Part shown: one piece after another, positions 21,036-31,249 of the stretch | Position numbering within the stretch: position 1 is the first letter of the stretch | How the letters are laid out: every line of letters begins with the position of its first letter | From: Cephalopachus bancanus | Lineage: Eukaryota; Chordata; Mammalia; Primates; Tarsiidae | DNA: 64,000 bases | Assembly: GCA_027257055.1 (NCBI GenBank) | Contig: JAPVLO010000044.1 | Span: 3,472,001-3,536,000 of the forward strand | Direction of reading: 5' to 3' | Program-made: the position numbers and the translations under genes | The notes under the pieces: generated by a model | What the model saw: the letters and a program-made list of their open reading frames with translations, nothing else | Told to the model about the DNA's origin: nothing | Database searches by the model: none

Positions 21036-21570
21036 TCCTTACCTCCACTTCTGGGATTGCTTTCCCCTGGACTGATGCAGGCAGCCAAACCAGGACTCCA
21101 GGTAGGACTTCAGTTCTAACTGAGGCCGAGGCATGGGGACATGGCAGGGAAAGGGGTGGCTCTCCAGCCCCCTGAGATCCAGGGCTGGAGTCTGCAGAGC
21201 GGTTCCCCATTATAGAGACCAGCAGGATGTGGGAGCAGAAACTGGGGTCTGGGTCAGGGCTGAATGAAGGTGCAACATGTTGCAGCACTCACTCTCAGAG
21301 CACGCCTGCACCTGCAAGCCCTGAGCATGAGGGTCTCTGCATCCCGCACCCTGGGCCTGGCTGGCCTCACCTCCTGCCGGCCTTGCAGGTGCCTCAGGGC
21401 CCACCCAGCAGCCTTGGTCTCTGGCCCTCCTGCACGGCACCTCCCACACCCCCATCATGTGGTGCTTGGCCGACTTGCCAATCGGAGGCCAGAAGCTGCA
21501 AGGGGAAGCCCTTCCTTGCTAACTTTTCATAAGGGGCAAGGAAATTGGTTATTACCCTCTGCAGAACGGA
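21036..21570. other. Unique GC-rich non-coding sequence
   Basis: No recognised repeat. Opposing frames of 80-120 codons carry no coding signature. Confidence 0.4.
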
Positions 21571-22610
21571 AATGAAACAGGCAGACAAATTGCACCTAAT
21601 TATAACGTAATACTAAGTCACGGGCATGGAGTTTGGAGCGATTATACCCATCATCTTCTGGAAGACTCCCATCATAAGGGGCTTCTGGCGACCTGGAAGA
21701 GCTCCCCTTTCTTCCCACCACCTCACGTAATGGAAAGCAGTGCTTTCCATTTTTCAAAAGACGTTTTACACCTTCAAATCCCAGGGCAACCCCTGCCAGT
21801 GCGGGGCTCTTATCTCCTGGAAGCGGAAGGCGGTGAACTCCATTTCCAGACCTCCGGAGACTTGAGTGTTTGGGGGAAGACCTCGGGGTGGGCATCAGTG
21901 TTCCCTGGGGCGGAGTGAGCTGCCACGTGTCCACAACCAGACCTGCCTTTCGGGCAATGCTGAGACTGTTGATGGGACCAGTGTGTCCCCAGGCCTGCCA
22001 CGTCTCCGTCTCATGGCCTTCTCCAGCTCCAGATTTATCCTGAACCCCACGGAGCCCAGGTGAGCCCTCAGTAAGTACCAACAGAAGATTTGATTTGACG
22101 GTTGGTGGCGTAGGGCTAAATTAGTCACTGCCCCCATTAAAAATACAGCGGGGGGTTGAAGAGCTTTTCACGCCGTGTGGGACTCAGCAGCGAAGCCGGC
22201 TGATGCCTTGGGTAAGGAGAGAGGCGGCCTAGGGGACCACGAGGTAATGAGGTTTACGGCGGTGACGAGGCAGCCAGGGAACCCCACCGGCTCCCCCCTC
22301 GCCCCAGCCCCATTGTTCTCCGGCTGGTTCTGCCCCTGCCGCTTCAGCTGACAGCCCCTCGTGACTTCATGTGGGGAGGAGGCCAGCAGGGGGGACACCG
22401 AGGCCCTTCCTGGGACTGGCATTCCTTGCCATGGGCAGTATGCGGGGGGAGTATGTAGGATTATAAACCCGTGCCTCGGGGACCCCATCACCCCCTTCCG
22501 GTGGAATGATCTGGAGCTGAGGTGAGTGACTGCGTCGCTCAACTCCGAGGGGCCTGAGAGGGTCACAGGGATGCGTAAGGGAATCTATAAGCGGCATGTT
22601 TGTTGACGAC
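21571..22610. promoter_or_regulatory. Repeat-free block, candidate conserved cluster
   Basis: About 1 kb free of recognisable transposons. It has AT-rich islands (GCACCTAATTATAACGTAAT at 21592-21611; TGATTTGACGG and TAAATTAGTCACTGC near 22090-22130) and retained CpGs (TTCACGCCGTGTGGG, AGCGAAGCCGGCTGATG, TTTACGGCGGTGACGAGG). The mix of homeodomain-type cores and CpG retention resembles developmental enhancer sequence. No exon structure is evident. The 161-codon minus frame at 21596-22081 lacks any domain. Confidence 0.3.
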
Positions 22611-23060
22611 CAAGCCAGGAGTCCTGCAGGAGGGTGCCCCTTGCAGCATGAAGGATGGGAGGGGCTCAGCCGCCAGGTGTTTGGATTTGGCTTTGGGAAA
22701 TGGGCGCGGTGACCGACCACCCAAGGTTCATTGTTGCTGTGTTTGGATGTACAAATTGTCAGTTTCTAGTGGCTCTGTGGGCAGGGGAATCCTGCCCAGG
22801 CTGGGAAATGGACCAGAACTCCTGGGCCACAGGCCCCATCCTTGGGTACCTGCCCAGAGCTTCCAGAAGCAGGTGGGGACAGGTTTTGGTCTCAGTGGAG
22901 AAGCTGCCACACAAAGAATCTTCTCAAGTTCCCAGCCATAGAGAATGCACCTTTTATATGCACCGTTGTTTAATATTTAACTTTCCACCTGCTTTTCCCT
23001 CCCTCCTAAAGTGTGCGTTCTTAAGGGTGGGACCCATTCTGCAAATACTCAGTGAAGAGG
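22611..23060. other. Unique non-coding sequence
   Basis: No repeat or gene recognised. Confidence 0.4.
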
Positions 23061-23064
23061 ACCA

Positions 23065-23430
23065 AAACCTCATTCGTTCATCCACGCATCCATCAGCGGG
23101 TACTTCCTGAGTTGCTTCTATGTGCTAGTTACCCCACCAGGCACTGGGACAAAGAGATGGATGACAGACGTGGCCTTCATGAAGCTCACAGTCTCGGGTG
23201 GCCATCAAGCAAGCAGGCAAGCCAGTCGATACAGGGCGCCACCCAGTCACACGCTGTCATGGGAAAGTCAGCAGCCAGCAGTGACAAATGGGGGACCCCT
23301 GTGTTAGATGCAGGGTGCATCAGGGAAGGCCTTGCTGAGGAAGGGACTGAGTTGAGACCTGAGGAACGAAGGGAGCAGGCCACCAGCACAGTGGCAAGAG
23401 CACACAGCAAGCCCAAAGGCCCCAAGTCAG
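23065..23430 (-). repeat. L2 LINE fragment, inverted
   Basis: Inverted L2 3' region: ATTCGTTCATCCACGCATCC, then TACTTCCTGAGTTGCTTCTATGTG, CACCAGGCACTGGGACAAAG, GGCCTTCATGAAGCTCACAG and the GGAAGGCCTTGCTGAGGAAG stretch. Confidence 0.75.
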
Positions 23431-23690
23431 AAGCGAGCTGAAGTCTCTGCAGAGGGCTCCATTCATATGGGGTTTCAGTTTTGGGTGGTTTAAAACAATC
23501 CCAGAAAAATTTGGAGTCTTGTCCAAGGTTGCAACATTCAGGATAGAACTGGGGATCTAATTTGACTGTCCTGCCTTTCAGCCTTGGGTGTCTGACTCCA
23601 CTATTGTTTTATTATAACATGGTAATTGATGAATAAAAGAATATTGTACCATACAGGAAAGACTGCTGCTTCTCCTTTTCTTTAAAAAAG
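23431..23690. other. Unique sequence
   Basis: AT-rich at 23600-23690. Nothing recognised. Confidence 0.35.
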
Positions 23691-23694
23691 GAAC

Positions 23695-24040
23695 CAGTTT
23701 TTAGCTGAACACGTGTTACCTTGGAGAGGAGAAGAGGTAGATTATATGTCCTATCTTTTTTAGAAGTTAGGTGTGGCCATATTACTGTTGGTAGCCATAC
23801 TGGTTCTATCAGTGGAATATAAACAGCTGGGGGGCGGGGATGTACAAATTCTTAGAAACTGTCCTGAAAGAGAAGAGATGGGTTCATTCCTTCCCCCTTC
23901 CTGATGACTGGAACATGATCATGATGCAATAGCTGGAGCTCCAGAAGCCATTTTGAACCATGAGGTGACCTGACTGCCTCCTTAATTGCTCACAGCTTCT
24001 GGTTCTTGCCTGTCATAGCACTTGTGACTGTGTATTGTGT
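23695..24040 (+). mobile_element. Old LTR-like interspersed repeat
   Basis: AGGTGTGGCCATATTACTGT, a decayed TCAGTGGAATATAAACAGC, AGCTGGAGCTCCAGAAGCCA and TTTTGAACCATGAGGTGACC match an old mammalian ERVL/MaLR-like LTR consensus as I remember it. Ends and subfamily are not resolved. Confidence 0.45.
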
Positions 24041-24329
24041 ATTTATCTGCAACGATTGGGATTTGCCTGTGGAGGAGAGAGAGACACCCTAAAAGGACTT
24101 GTCCTCCAAACGCTGTTACCTGTCAAAGCAAGTTCTCAGGGCCATTGTTTTACACCTTCCAGTTGATGTTGCTTCATTCACGCTTGCCAAGAGAGTGACC
24201 AAAATTACACACCCGACATGGCACCTGGATGTCAGAGAACAGGAGAAGGCGCACAATACTTAACATCAGCTGAGGGTTTCCACCCCTCCCTTGCTCAGTC
24301 TCCTCAGAAGCACCAACAGTGTACAGTTT

Positions 24330-24480
24330 GCCATGCACACCTCTGGCTGTCTCCGCACACCTCTGGCTGTCTCTCCTCCGTGCTTCCCATGCTGTTTCCT
24401 CATGCTGGAGTGCCCTCCCTTCTTTGGGTTATCCAGTTAACTCCTGCTTTTAGACTCAGCTCAGCTCTCCAGTTCTTGGG
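24330..24480 (+). repeat. L2 fragment with a 20-bp tandem duplication
   Basis: 24375-24480 reads L2 (CCATGCTGTTTCCTCATGCT, GGAGTGCCCTCCCTTCTTTG, AGACTCAGCTCAGCTCTCC). A 20-bp unit at 24335-24354 is repeated at 24355-24374 with one difference at the last base, a recent slippage event. Confidence 0.65.
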
Positions 24481-24484
24481 GCCA

Positions 24485-24680
24485 GGACTAAGGGGAGGTG
24501 AGTGGAGTGCTCACCTCGGAAACAAATTTAAGTGGGCACCAAAAAACTTGGTAATCAAGATAAACAATATTTGAATGTGACATTTAAAAAAATCAGATTG
24601 ATAGATGACAGCCTGCAGGCTGGCTGCCCACTTTTGAAAATAAAGTTTTATTGGAACCAGAGTCAAGGATCAGGCTTAGG
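24485..24680. mobile_element. hAT-like DNA transposon remnants
   Basis: 24610-24665 (CTGGCTGCCCACTTTTGAAA, then ATAAAGTTTTATTGGAACCA) matches the shared motif of Charlie/MER5-type elements. The preceding part (GGTGAGTGGAGTGCTCACCT, GGGCACCAAAAAACTTGGTA) may belong to another old element. Boundaries are unclear. Confidence 0.5.
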
Positions 24681-25015
24681 CAAATGAGGCAGAGTGGAAC
24701 ATTGCTGCCCTGAGGGTCTGTCTTTATTTAAAATGTTGCTATTTGCTCATCATGGGTTTTTCTGCATTAATTTTGATTTTTAAAAACATTATGTGAAATT
24801 GTTATTCTGTTATTGGGCATCCACTCACATTTTGTGCCCAAAGCAAGTACCTCACTCATCTCACTCTGATCTTGACCCAGTTTATCCTCCAGGTAACCTG
24901 CTCTGACCTCCACAGTTAGGAAAAGGCTCTGATAATAAAAACTGATAACACACGGTGCATCCGTCTATCAGTGGGCATGCACAGTACATACTGTCATACC
25001 TGTTTGTCTCTGGGA
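24681..25015. other. AT-rich stretch, partly L2-like
   Basis: 24840-24930 (GCAAGTACCTCACTCATCTC, CTCCAGGTAACCTGCTCTGA) may be L2 on plus. 24720-24840 is AT-rich and unassigned. Confidence 0.35.
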
Positions 25016-25019
25016 CTAT

Positions 25020-25307
25020 GTGTCAGTCAGGACAGGCTAGGATATGGTACAGTAACAAAAGGGCCCAAATTCTTAGTGGCTTAGCACAAAGTAAAGACTT
25101 CTTTCTCATTCACATAGTCATCCTGGATCTCTAGGGGACTTTCTTTGTAATAGCCTTTCAGAAATCAGGCTTGGGGCAGCCACCACCTTGAATGTGGTCA
25201 GCAACCAAGCAGAGGGAAAGAGAACTGAGGAAGGTCTCACCCTGGTAGCTCAATGCTCTTGCCTGGGATTCACTCACTCTTTTACTCTCTCTCTGACACA
25301 CACACAC

Positions 25308-25347
<40 letters not shown>

Positions 25348-25450
25348 TCACCTCACAACGCACTCATTGGCCAGCAATTGTCAGTGATGACCCTGCTCCA
25401 TCACAAGCGGGGAGACATACAGTCCTGCCTTGTGCTTGGAAGAAGTGAGA
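25020..25450 (-). mobile_element. Old LTR-like repeat split by a (CA)n tract
   Basis: GTCAGTCAGGACAGGCTAGG, 'gtacagtaacaaaagggcccaa', AGTGGCTTAGCACAAAGTAA, then beyond the CA tract CCTCACAACGCACTCATTGG and CCAGCAATTG match the inverted form of an old ERVL-like LTR. Subfamily uncertain. Confidence 0.5.
25298..25342. repeat. (CA)n microsatellite
   Basis: About 20 CA dinucleotides with one interruption near 25308, lying inside the older LTR-like repeat. Likely length-polymorphic. Confidence 0.95.
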
Positions 25451-25479
25451 GCAGGCAAGGCTTGGCACATTGCACTACT

Positions 25480-25630
25480 GACGGCCCAGACTGTCTCCTC
25501 TTCCTTTCCTCCCTCCCTGACTGTCTTTGAAGGCAAATCCTGACCCTTAGTGAGCGTCAGGTTATCCAGCACTCTGTGCAGGACCTGGAGCAGATAGATA
25601 TTTACTGAATGAATGCAGAAATTGAGCATG
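25480..25630 (+). repeat. L2 3' end
   Basis: TGACTGTCTTTGAAGGCAAA, then CCAGCACTCTGTGCAGGACC, GCAGATAGATATTTACTGAA and TGAATGCAG fit the L2 terminus. Confidence 0.6.
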
Positions 25631-25724
25631 AAAGTGAATACATGACTATTTGAAAGGCTTAAGGGAAGATAAGCATGTATATGAAGACAGCTTGTAGCCT
25701 AAAATCTGTGGACTATGACAGTTC

Positions 25725-25885
25725 TGAACATAAACCTCAGTTCTTCCACTGCTGTGTGTCCTTAAACACGGTGCTTCACTTCTCTGGGCCTCACTGTTTT
25801 CACTGATAAATGAGAAGAATAAAACGTAGTGCTTACCTCCCTGAGTGGTAAAACTGAAATAAGAATTATGATGATGTTTAATAAC
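25725..25885 (+). repeat. MIR SINE
   Basis: CTCAGTTCTTCCACTGCTGT, TCACTTCTCTGGGCCTCACT, a decayed 'gataaatgagaagaataaaa' and TGAAATAAGAATTATGATGA follow MIR. The next inverted MIR adjoins it, forming a head-to-head pair. Confidence 0.7.
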
Positions 25886-26045
25886 AATATCTGAGCATTC
25901 GGTATTGAAGCACAGGGCAGTAGCTCATTTAATCCACACAACAGCTTGTCACCTGGGCATTAGGATCCTTTTTCACAGAGGAGGAAACCAAGGCTGAGAG
26001 AGGCTACCTTGCGCCACACTCGAGTCCAAGGCCGCCAGTCTGGTT
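25886..26045 (-). repeat. MIR SINE, inverted
   Basis: GTAGCTCATTTAATCCACAC, TTTTTCACAGAGGAGGAAAC and CAAGGCTGAGAGAGGCTACC are inverted MIR landmarks. Confidence 0.75.
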
Positions 26046-26330
26046 CAGAGCCCTGTTCCTGGCCCCTGGAAGCTCTTCAGCAGAGCGCCTGAGACGGCCA
26101 GCTTCAGGTACCCATCGCCGGGGCTGATTCCAGGTGACGGTCCACTGCTCTGTCTCTGCCAGTGAGACAGCTTCCAGCGGGGCGGAGCCAGGCCAGCCCC
26201 GGGTCACGGGAGCCCCAGCCCAGGACCCAGACGAGGCCTGGCCCGCCCTGCGTCCCCTGAGCCCCCATTGACCCGACTCGGCGCCGGCCCCGCCCACCTG
26301 GGGGCCGGGCTGCCGCGGGCCACGTGGTGC
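26020..26330. promoter_or_regulatory. Small CpG-rich segment
   Basis: By eye there are about 20 or more CpGs in roughly 310 bp of about 70% GC, so the CpG content is well above the depleted surroundings. Examples are CCCGACTCGGCGCCGGCCCC and GCTGCCGCGGGCCACGTGG (which holds a CACGTG E-box). It lies directly beside the AT-rich candidate element at 26331-26600. It could be a minor CpG island promoter, but no transcription start or exon is visible. Confidence 0.4.
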
Positions 26331-26600
26331 TACCTTATTTGTGGAGTTATTAATTACTGAAGGGCGCAAACCGTGCTGCTGTGCATAAAAATATGTTTGA
26401 GCAGTTTCTACTTAAACTTTAAAGAGAACGTTAATCAATTTTATTTTAACAAAATGACCTTAAGCAGGGGGAAAAAAATTGGTGTTATTTGCCCAAACAG
26501 GCAAATTAATTTCGCTCTCTTGAGAAATCTGAGAAGTTTCCAGAAATAGCTATGCATAATTTACACCTGCCCTGGTCGTTCCTAGTTTAACGCCGAGCCC
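26331..26600. promoter_or_regulatory. Strong candidate for a conserved AT-rich enhancer
   Basis: A sharp switch from about 70% GC to AT-rich, repeat-free sequence packed with regulatory-type cores: GAGTTATTAATTACTG, GTGCATAAAAATATG, AACGTTAATCAATTTTATT, CAGGCAAATTAATTTCGC, AGCTATGCATAATTTACACC. TAAT and ATGCATAAT cores fit homeodomain and POU proteins. No transposon family or coding frame fits. The function is inferred from composition only. Confidence 0.42.
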
Positions 26601-27140
26601 AACCACGGGCTCCACCCAGCCCCAGAAAGAACTGAAAACCAGGGTCCTTGCAAAGGCCCTGCTGTCCCCAGTCGGGGTCCCCTTCGGCTCCGCAGCTGCA
26701 TTTTACGACTTGGGAAGAGGACGCTGAGGGGAAGGGGCAGTGCAGTCCTCTGAGAGGCCCGCCACCTGGGTCAAGGTCACTGGCGGAAGGAAGTGGCGGC
26801 CAGTTCCCGGGCCTGGGAATTCTCAGGAGGCCTAGAGAGTCCCCAGCAGGTGACCATCCCCCAGCTTTCAGACCGGTTCTGAGGCACGTGTGACCTGCAG
26901 CCACAGCTCGGCCCTCGCCTCCCCCGGGCTCCCCTGGAGGGTTCCCAGGATGTCAGAGTCGCCAGAGCACTCCACAGAGCCTGTGCTGCCTTCCAAACTC
27001 CTGCCCCTCTGGGTCCCCTCTGGAAACCCTGTTGCACTTCCTGTGGGGTGGTGGTGGGTGGACCCCACCCACGCAGTCGGCCTCTGGGTGGGGCTCAGAG
27101 GCAGGGGTGGGGGCTGCTGGAACTGTGGTCAGTTTCTAAT
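26601..27140. other. Unique GC-rich non-coding sequence
   Basis: No repeat recognised. G-rich runs at 27040-27115. Frames on both strands lack coding features. Confidence 0.4.
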
Positions 27141-27149
27141 ATAGCTTTT

Positions 27150-27453
27150 CTTTTCTTCTTCTTTTGTTTTTGAGTCGGAATCTCACTCTGTCTCCCAGGC
27201 TGGAGTGCAGTGGTACGCTCACTGCCACCCCAGCGTCAACCTGGTGGGCTCCAGTGATCTTTCTGCCTCAGCCTTCCAAGAAGCCAGAACTCCAGGCCCT
27301 CGCTACCAGCCCGGCTAATTTTTTAGTTATTGTAGAAATGAGGTCCCGCCAAGTTGACCAGGCTGTTCTCGAACCTGTGGGCTCAAGCAATCCCCTCACC
27401 TCAGTCTCCCAGAATGCTGGGATCTACAGGCTTGAGCCACCTCGCCCGGCCTA
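27150..27453 (-). repeat. Alu dimer, inverted, old divergent copy
   Basis: Full length in inverted orientation, from the T-tail (TTTTGTTTTTGAG) to CTCGCCCGGCC. It lacks the right-arm hairpin seen in the type B copies and is more diverged. A short direct repeat TAGCTTTTC flanks it at 27142-27150 and 27457-27465. Confidence 0.93.
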
Positions 27454-27547
27454 AGGTAGCTTTTCAGTAGCTGTGTGACTTTTGCCACCACTCAAAAGTG
27501 GACTTGGGTTTCTCCATCAGAATACTGAAATGCTGCTGCTCTCGCTT

Positions 27548-27837
27548 TTTTTTTTTTTTGAGTTGGAGTCTCACTCTGTCGCCCAGACTGGAGTGCAGTG
27601 GCCGCTCCTGGCCACCGCAGCCTCGACCTGCTGGGCTCCGGCAATCCTGCCGCCTCAGCCTTCTGAGTAGCTGGAATTACAGGCATGCGCTACTACGCCT
27701 GGCTGATTTTTTTATTTATTGTAGAGATGAGGTGTCACAAGTTGCCCAGGCGGGTCTCGAACCCACGGGCTCAGGCAATCCACTCGCCTCAGCCTCCCAA
27801 AGGCGCAGGATTACAGGCTGAGCCACCGAGCCCGGCC
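27548..27837 (-). repeat. Alu dimer, type B, inverted
   Basis: Complete inverted copy. Direct repeat CTCTCGCTT at 27539-27547 and 27839-27847. It carries the type B marks: GTGGCCGCTCC in the right arm, CAGACTGGAGTGCAG, and AGGCTGAGCCACC with one base missing relative to type A. Confidence 0.95.
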
Positions 27838-27939
27838 ACTCTCGCTTCTATGTGCTCTAGTGAGGATGGAATGAGATAACCTGGGAGAAGGCCAACTTCA
27901 AGAGGGCAGAGTTTTGTCTTTTTAAATTGTATTTTTGGT

Positions 27940-28103
27940 TTTATTTGTATTATTTTAGAGATGGGATCTTATTCTGTCACCCAGGCTAGAGGGCAGCAGT
28001 GTGATCATAGTTCACTGTAGCCTTGAACACCTGGGCTTGAGTGATTCTCCTGCCTCAGTCTCCGGAGTAGCTGGGTCTACAGACCTGCACCACCACACCA
28101 GGT
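27940..28103 (-). repeat. FRAM-like free right Alu monomer, inverted
   Basis: A single Alu-related arm: ATGGGATCTTATTCTGTCAC, 'agttcactgtagccttgaac', GTGATTCTCCTGCCTCAGTC, GTAGCTGGGTCTACAGACCT. It is close to FRAM and lacks a left arm. Direct repeats TTTGTCTTT flank it near 27912 and 28102. It is a monomer, so older than the dimers beside it. Confidence 0.8.
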
Positions 28104-28104
28104 T

Positions 28105-28200
28105 TGTCTTTCCATCTCTGCTGTATCCCCAAAACCTAGATCAGTGCCAGAGCATAGTAGATGCTCAATAAATTTTTGCTAAATAAAGGAATGGGTGAAA
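28105..28200 (+). repeat. L2 3' end
   Basis: GTATCCCCAAAACCTAGATC, AGTGCCAGAGCATAGTAGAT and GCTCAATAAATTTTTGCTAA form a clear L2 terminus. A second terminus-like copy (TAGTAGATGCTCATGTTTGTTG) lies near 28427. Confidence 0.8.
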
Positions 28201-28545
28201 TGTGCTGACCGTAGTAACTTCTGTTATTATGATTACTATTATTGCAGTAGGATTCTTTAAAATCTTCCAAATATAAAGCAAAATAGTTAAGGAGACATAA
28301 TATCAATTTTTTTTTCTAACGATACCTATCTATTAGCTAACCCCACACTCCCTGGTGATTCTGAAAGGATCAATTGAAGGGCATAGTGTCCTTCTTCCTT
28401 TACCTTTGAAATCACCTCTTGCATCTAGTAGATGCTCATGTTTGTTGATGAATGTATGAGAGCCTACAGCACATTCAGGGCCGACAGGAGCAGGCCTGGG
28501 AATGGGAGAAGTGGGCTCCGGGGCGAGTGCTGGTTGTTGTGGTGA
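28201..28545. other. Mixed unique and L2-like sequence
   Basis: 28380-28465 resembles another L2 3' end. 28200-28330 is AT-rich and unassigned. Confidence 0.4.
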
Positions 28546-28629
28546 CTGTTACAGCATGATCCAATATATTGGCTGCTATCTCTCGCAGTCAGTTAAAATA
28601 CGAGAGGCAGAGACTGGGAGAAAAGGGAG

Positions 28630-29100
28630 TGTTTAACTCCTTTTTTTAAAAAAAAAGCAGGATTTATTAAGAGGACAGAAAAGCTCCCACAGCGGGAGGG
28701 AACCTGAGGGGGTTGCCCGGAGTGTTTAATTTCTACAACCAGGGTCCAGGGAGATGGATCGGCATCATTGCCAAAAAGCCCACTGAAAACAGCACACATT
28801 CATTCCAGTATTTATACCCAAAGTGCATTGCCCTTTCCCCACCCTGAGTTTGAAGTCCACCTGCAGTTTTAGCATGACTCAAGATTGACAGGAACCATTT
28901 TTAACACGTGACCACTGACTCATGTCATAAAGTCTCTTGGTCATATTGACATTTTAGATGACATTTTGGAATTTATGATATGTTCTTTTACAGTTTTTTA
29001 GGGGAAGGGCAGACAGTTGCAATATTTGGATGGAAGGAAACACATAATTGTAACAATTTCCTATTCCCCGAGCCCTGGTCAATAGTAGTCTGATGTTCCT
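28630..29100 (-). mobile_element. Probable solitary retroviral LTR, inverted
   Basis: Read on minus, there is a TATA box (GTATAAATAC, plus 28809-28818), then about 145 bp later AATAAA (plus 28663-28668) in a CCTCTTAATAAATCCTGC context, the usual U3-R-U5 order of a retroviral LTR. TG at 28630 may be the U5 end. The far end and the flanking duplication were not found. No gag, pol or env sequence is attached. Confidence 0.5.
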
Positions 29101-29940
29101 GTATTCACAGATGAAGGGGAAGTGGGCAATGCCCACTCCAGGCTTTCAGACACACTCCTGTTAACCTTGGTCCACTCTCCTCTCTCCTACTCATCAGGTG
29201 ATCTGGCTTGCCGGTTGTTTCTTCTTCAGTACCAGCAGTGGCTACTAGATAAGAGTGGCCAGTACGACAAGGCCATGCTGGGGGGGGGTGACATACAGGA
29301 AAAATGTGCACTTTTGAATCCAAGTGGTTTTCACATTAAGCCCAACTCAGCTACAAAAGAATATTAATTTTTAAGTCTTTTTCTAAATGACTGTTCTATT
29401 ATAACCGAAATGGCCTTTTTTCAGCCTATAAGGTAAAATTTCAGTAAAATGCCCAAGGCAGGAAGCAGCTGCCCCCGGGCCCAGCTCCTTGGTGCCCTGC
29501 GAGAATGCAGGCTCAGAAGCCAGATCCTTCCATTTTTCAAGAGGAGGAAATGCAGAACTTTATGTGAAACATCCCAGTTTTAGCACTGGTGATTACCTCA
29601 AAGTTTGAGTTTTAAAACGCCCCCGCCCCCCCCAAAAAAACCCCAAGAAAACACTTCTGAGGGCTACATCGGGCCCTGGGGTCACTGGTTTGAGGCCACT
29701 CGGGAGCACTTGACAAGATAAGTGGCTGAAACACTGGGCACCAAGTGTGGGAGGGGGTGACCAGCCCGTTTTGCAGATGAGACTGACAGCCCAGAGTGGA
29801 GCCCGGGCCCCAGCTGTGAGGGAGCATGATGCCCCCTGCCTCCCTCCCCCTGCATTCTCCCCTCCCAGCCCCCCTGCCCTGTGTGGGCCAGGGGTGGAAG
29901 TGCTGCTCTTATGCAGATGTGTCTCCATTCTCCTCTCTAA
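29101..29940. other. Unique non-coding sequence
   Basis: No gene. A G8 run lies at about 29281-29288 and a C/A-rich run at 29620-29645. The rest is unassigned. Confidence 0.4.
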
Positions 29941-29944
29941 ACTC

Positions 29945-30085
29945 AGTCCTGGAGGCAGGCAGAGCTGGAATCCTGGGCTTCTATGCCTCAGTTTCCTCAT
30001 CTGGAGAACAGGGAGTGTAAAAACATGATTGGGTGCCATGGGTACCTAGCACAGCTCCTGGCAGGCATGTGGAAGGTGTGCACAT
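29945..30085 (+). repeat. MIR SINE fragment
   Basis: AGAGCTGGAATCCTGGGCTT, ATGCCTCAGTTTCCTCATCT and ACCTAGCACAGCTCCTGGCA fit the MIR core and 3' part. Confidence 0.7.
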
Positions 30086-30495
30086 GGACAGGTGGATAAC
30101 TGTTCCTGCAGACAGCTAAGGATTGCAGAGGCCCCGGAAGGCATTCTGAGAAGAAGGGAAGCCATGTGCAGTTTCTATCCTTGAACTTATGAGGGATGAC
30201 CTGACTAATAACAAAGCAGACAGCCCCGGGTGTGGTGAGAGGGATCTCAGCGCTCCAGGATACCGACCTCGGCGTTGCAGCAGCAACATGGCTCAGGCCC
30301 TGCTGTGTGCTTCCCACACAGTGCCGGGGGCATGGGCTGGGAAGCCGGGCTCTTCCCACTGTTTTCACGCATGGCTTTGGGCAAGTCATTTCCTACTCTG
30401 TCCTTCCCCTGGCCTGCTCCTGTTGGCCTTGAGTGTGTGACTCCTGCTGTTGGCTCTCATTCATGCATGCATTCATTCATTCAACGGTGGTCTTG
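30086..30495. other. Unique sequence with a short CATT microsatellite
   Basis: A CATT/CATG tetramer run lies at 30460-30484. Otherwise nothing is recognised. Confidence 0.4.
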
Positions 30496-30496
30496 G

Positions 30497-30592
30497 TACT
30501 TTGTGTCTCTTTTTTTTTTTTTTTTGGTCAGTCTTGTTACAGGCTCTTCAATTTTATTGATCTTTTCAAAGAACAAGTGTTACATCAAAGCT
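30497..30592 (-). mobile_element. Orphan L1 ORF2 fragment, inverted
   Basis: TTTGGTCAGTCTTGTTACAG and TTTTATTGATCTTTTCAAAG are the inverted form of a conserved L1 ORF2 stretch. The same stretch recurs in the large L1 at 32222-32275, about 1.7 kb away and in the same orientation. Confidence 0.75.
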
Positions 30593-30807
30593 GTCTGAGC
30601 TGATCTTGGATTTAGGGTTCCCTGTGCATATGGGGCTTCCTTGGGAGACCTGGTCCTGGACAGGACTCCTGGATGACTTTAGAGTCTGCAAGTGGGGATG
30701 GGCTGTCTGAGCCCCAGGCTGTGGGGAGGATATGAGGACATGCTGCACTTGGCAACACTTTGTGGCGTGCCGAACACCCAGAGGACAGTTTTATTGGCTG
30801 ATGGTTT

Positions 30808-31101
30808 GTTGGGTTTTTTTTTTTTTTGAGTTGGAGTTTCACTCTGTCGCCCAGACTGGAGTGCAGTGGCCGCTCCCGGCCACCGCAGCCTCGACCTGCT
30901 GGGCTCCGGCGATCCCTCTGCCTCAGCCTTCTGAGTAGCCGGAATTACAGGCGCGTGCTACCACGCCCGGCTGATTTTTTGATTTATTATAGAGATGAGG
31001 TCTCGCTGCCCGGGCGGGTCTCGAACCTGGGGACTCAGGCAATCCACTCACCTCAGCCTCCCAAAGGCACAGGATTACAGGCTGAGCGACCGAGCCTGGA
31101 A
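30808..31101 (-). repeat. Alu dimer, type B, inverted
   Basis: Full length with an exact 11-bp TSD GCTGATGGTTT at 30797-30807 and 31102-31112. It has the type B marks GTGGCCGCTCCCGGCCAC and AGGCTGAGCGACC. Intact TSDs and low divergence from its neighbours suggest a fairly young insertion. Confidence 0.97.
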
Positions 31102-31249
31102 GCTGATGGTTTTTAAAGCCTCGAGAAAGCGGGGGAGAAAACCAGCTCTGAGAATATGACGAGGAAATCACCCCAGCCCTCTGTCTTCTTAGTGAAGTTG
31201 AGCTCCAGTTGGCCCCTGGAAGGAGAACTGCCCGCCTGGCAGCCTGAAA

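Noticed and set aside
21596..22081. 161-codon minus frame in the transposon-free block
   Set aside because: No domain or splice context was seen. I kept the region only as a possible regulatory block.
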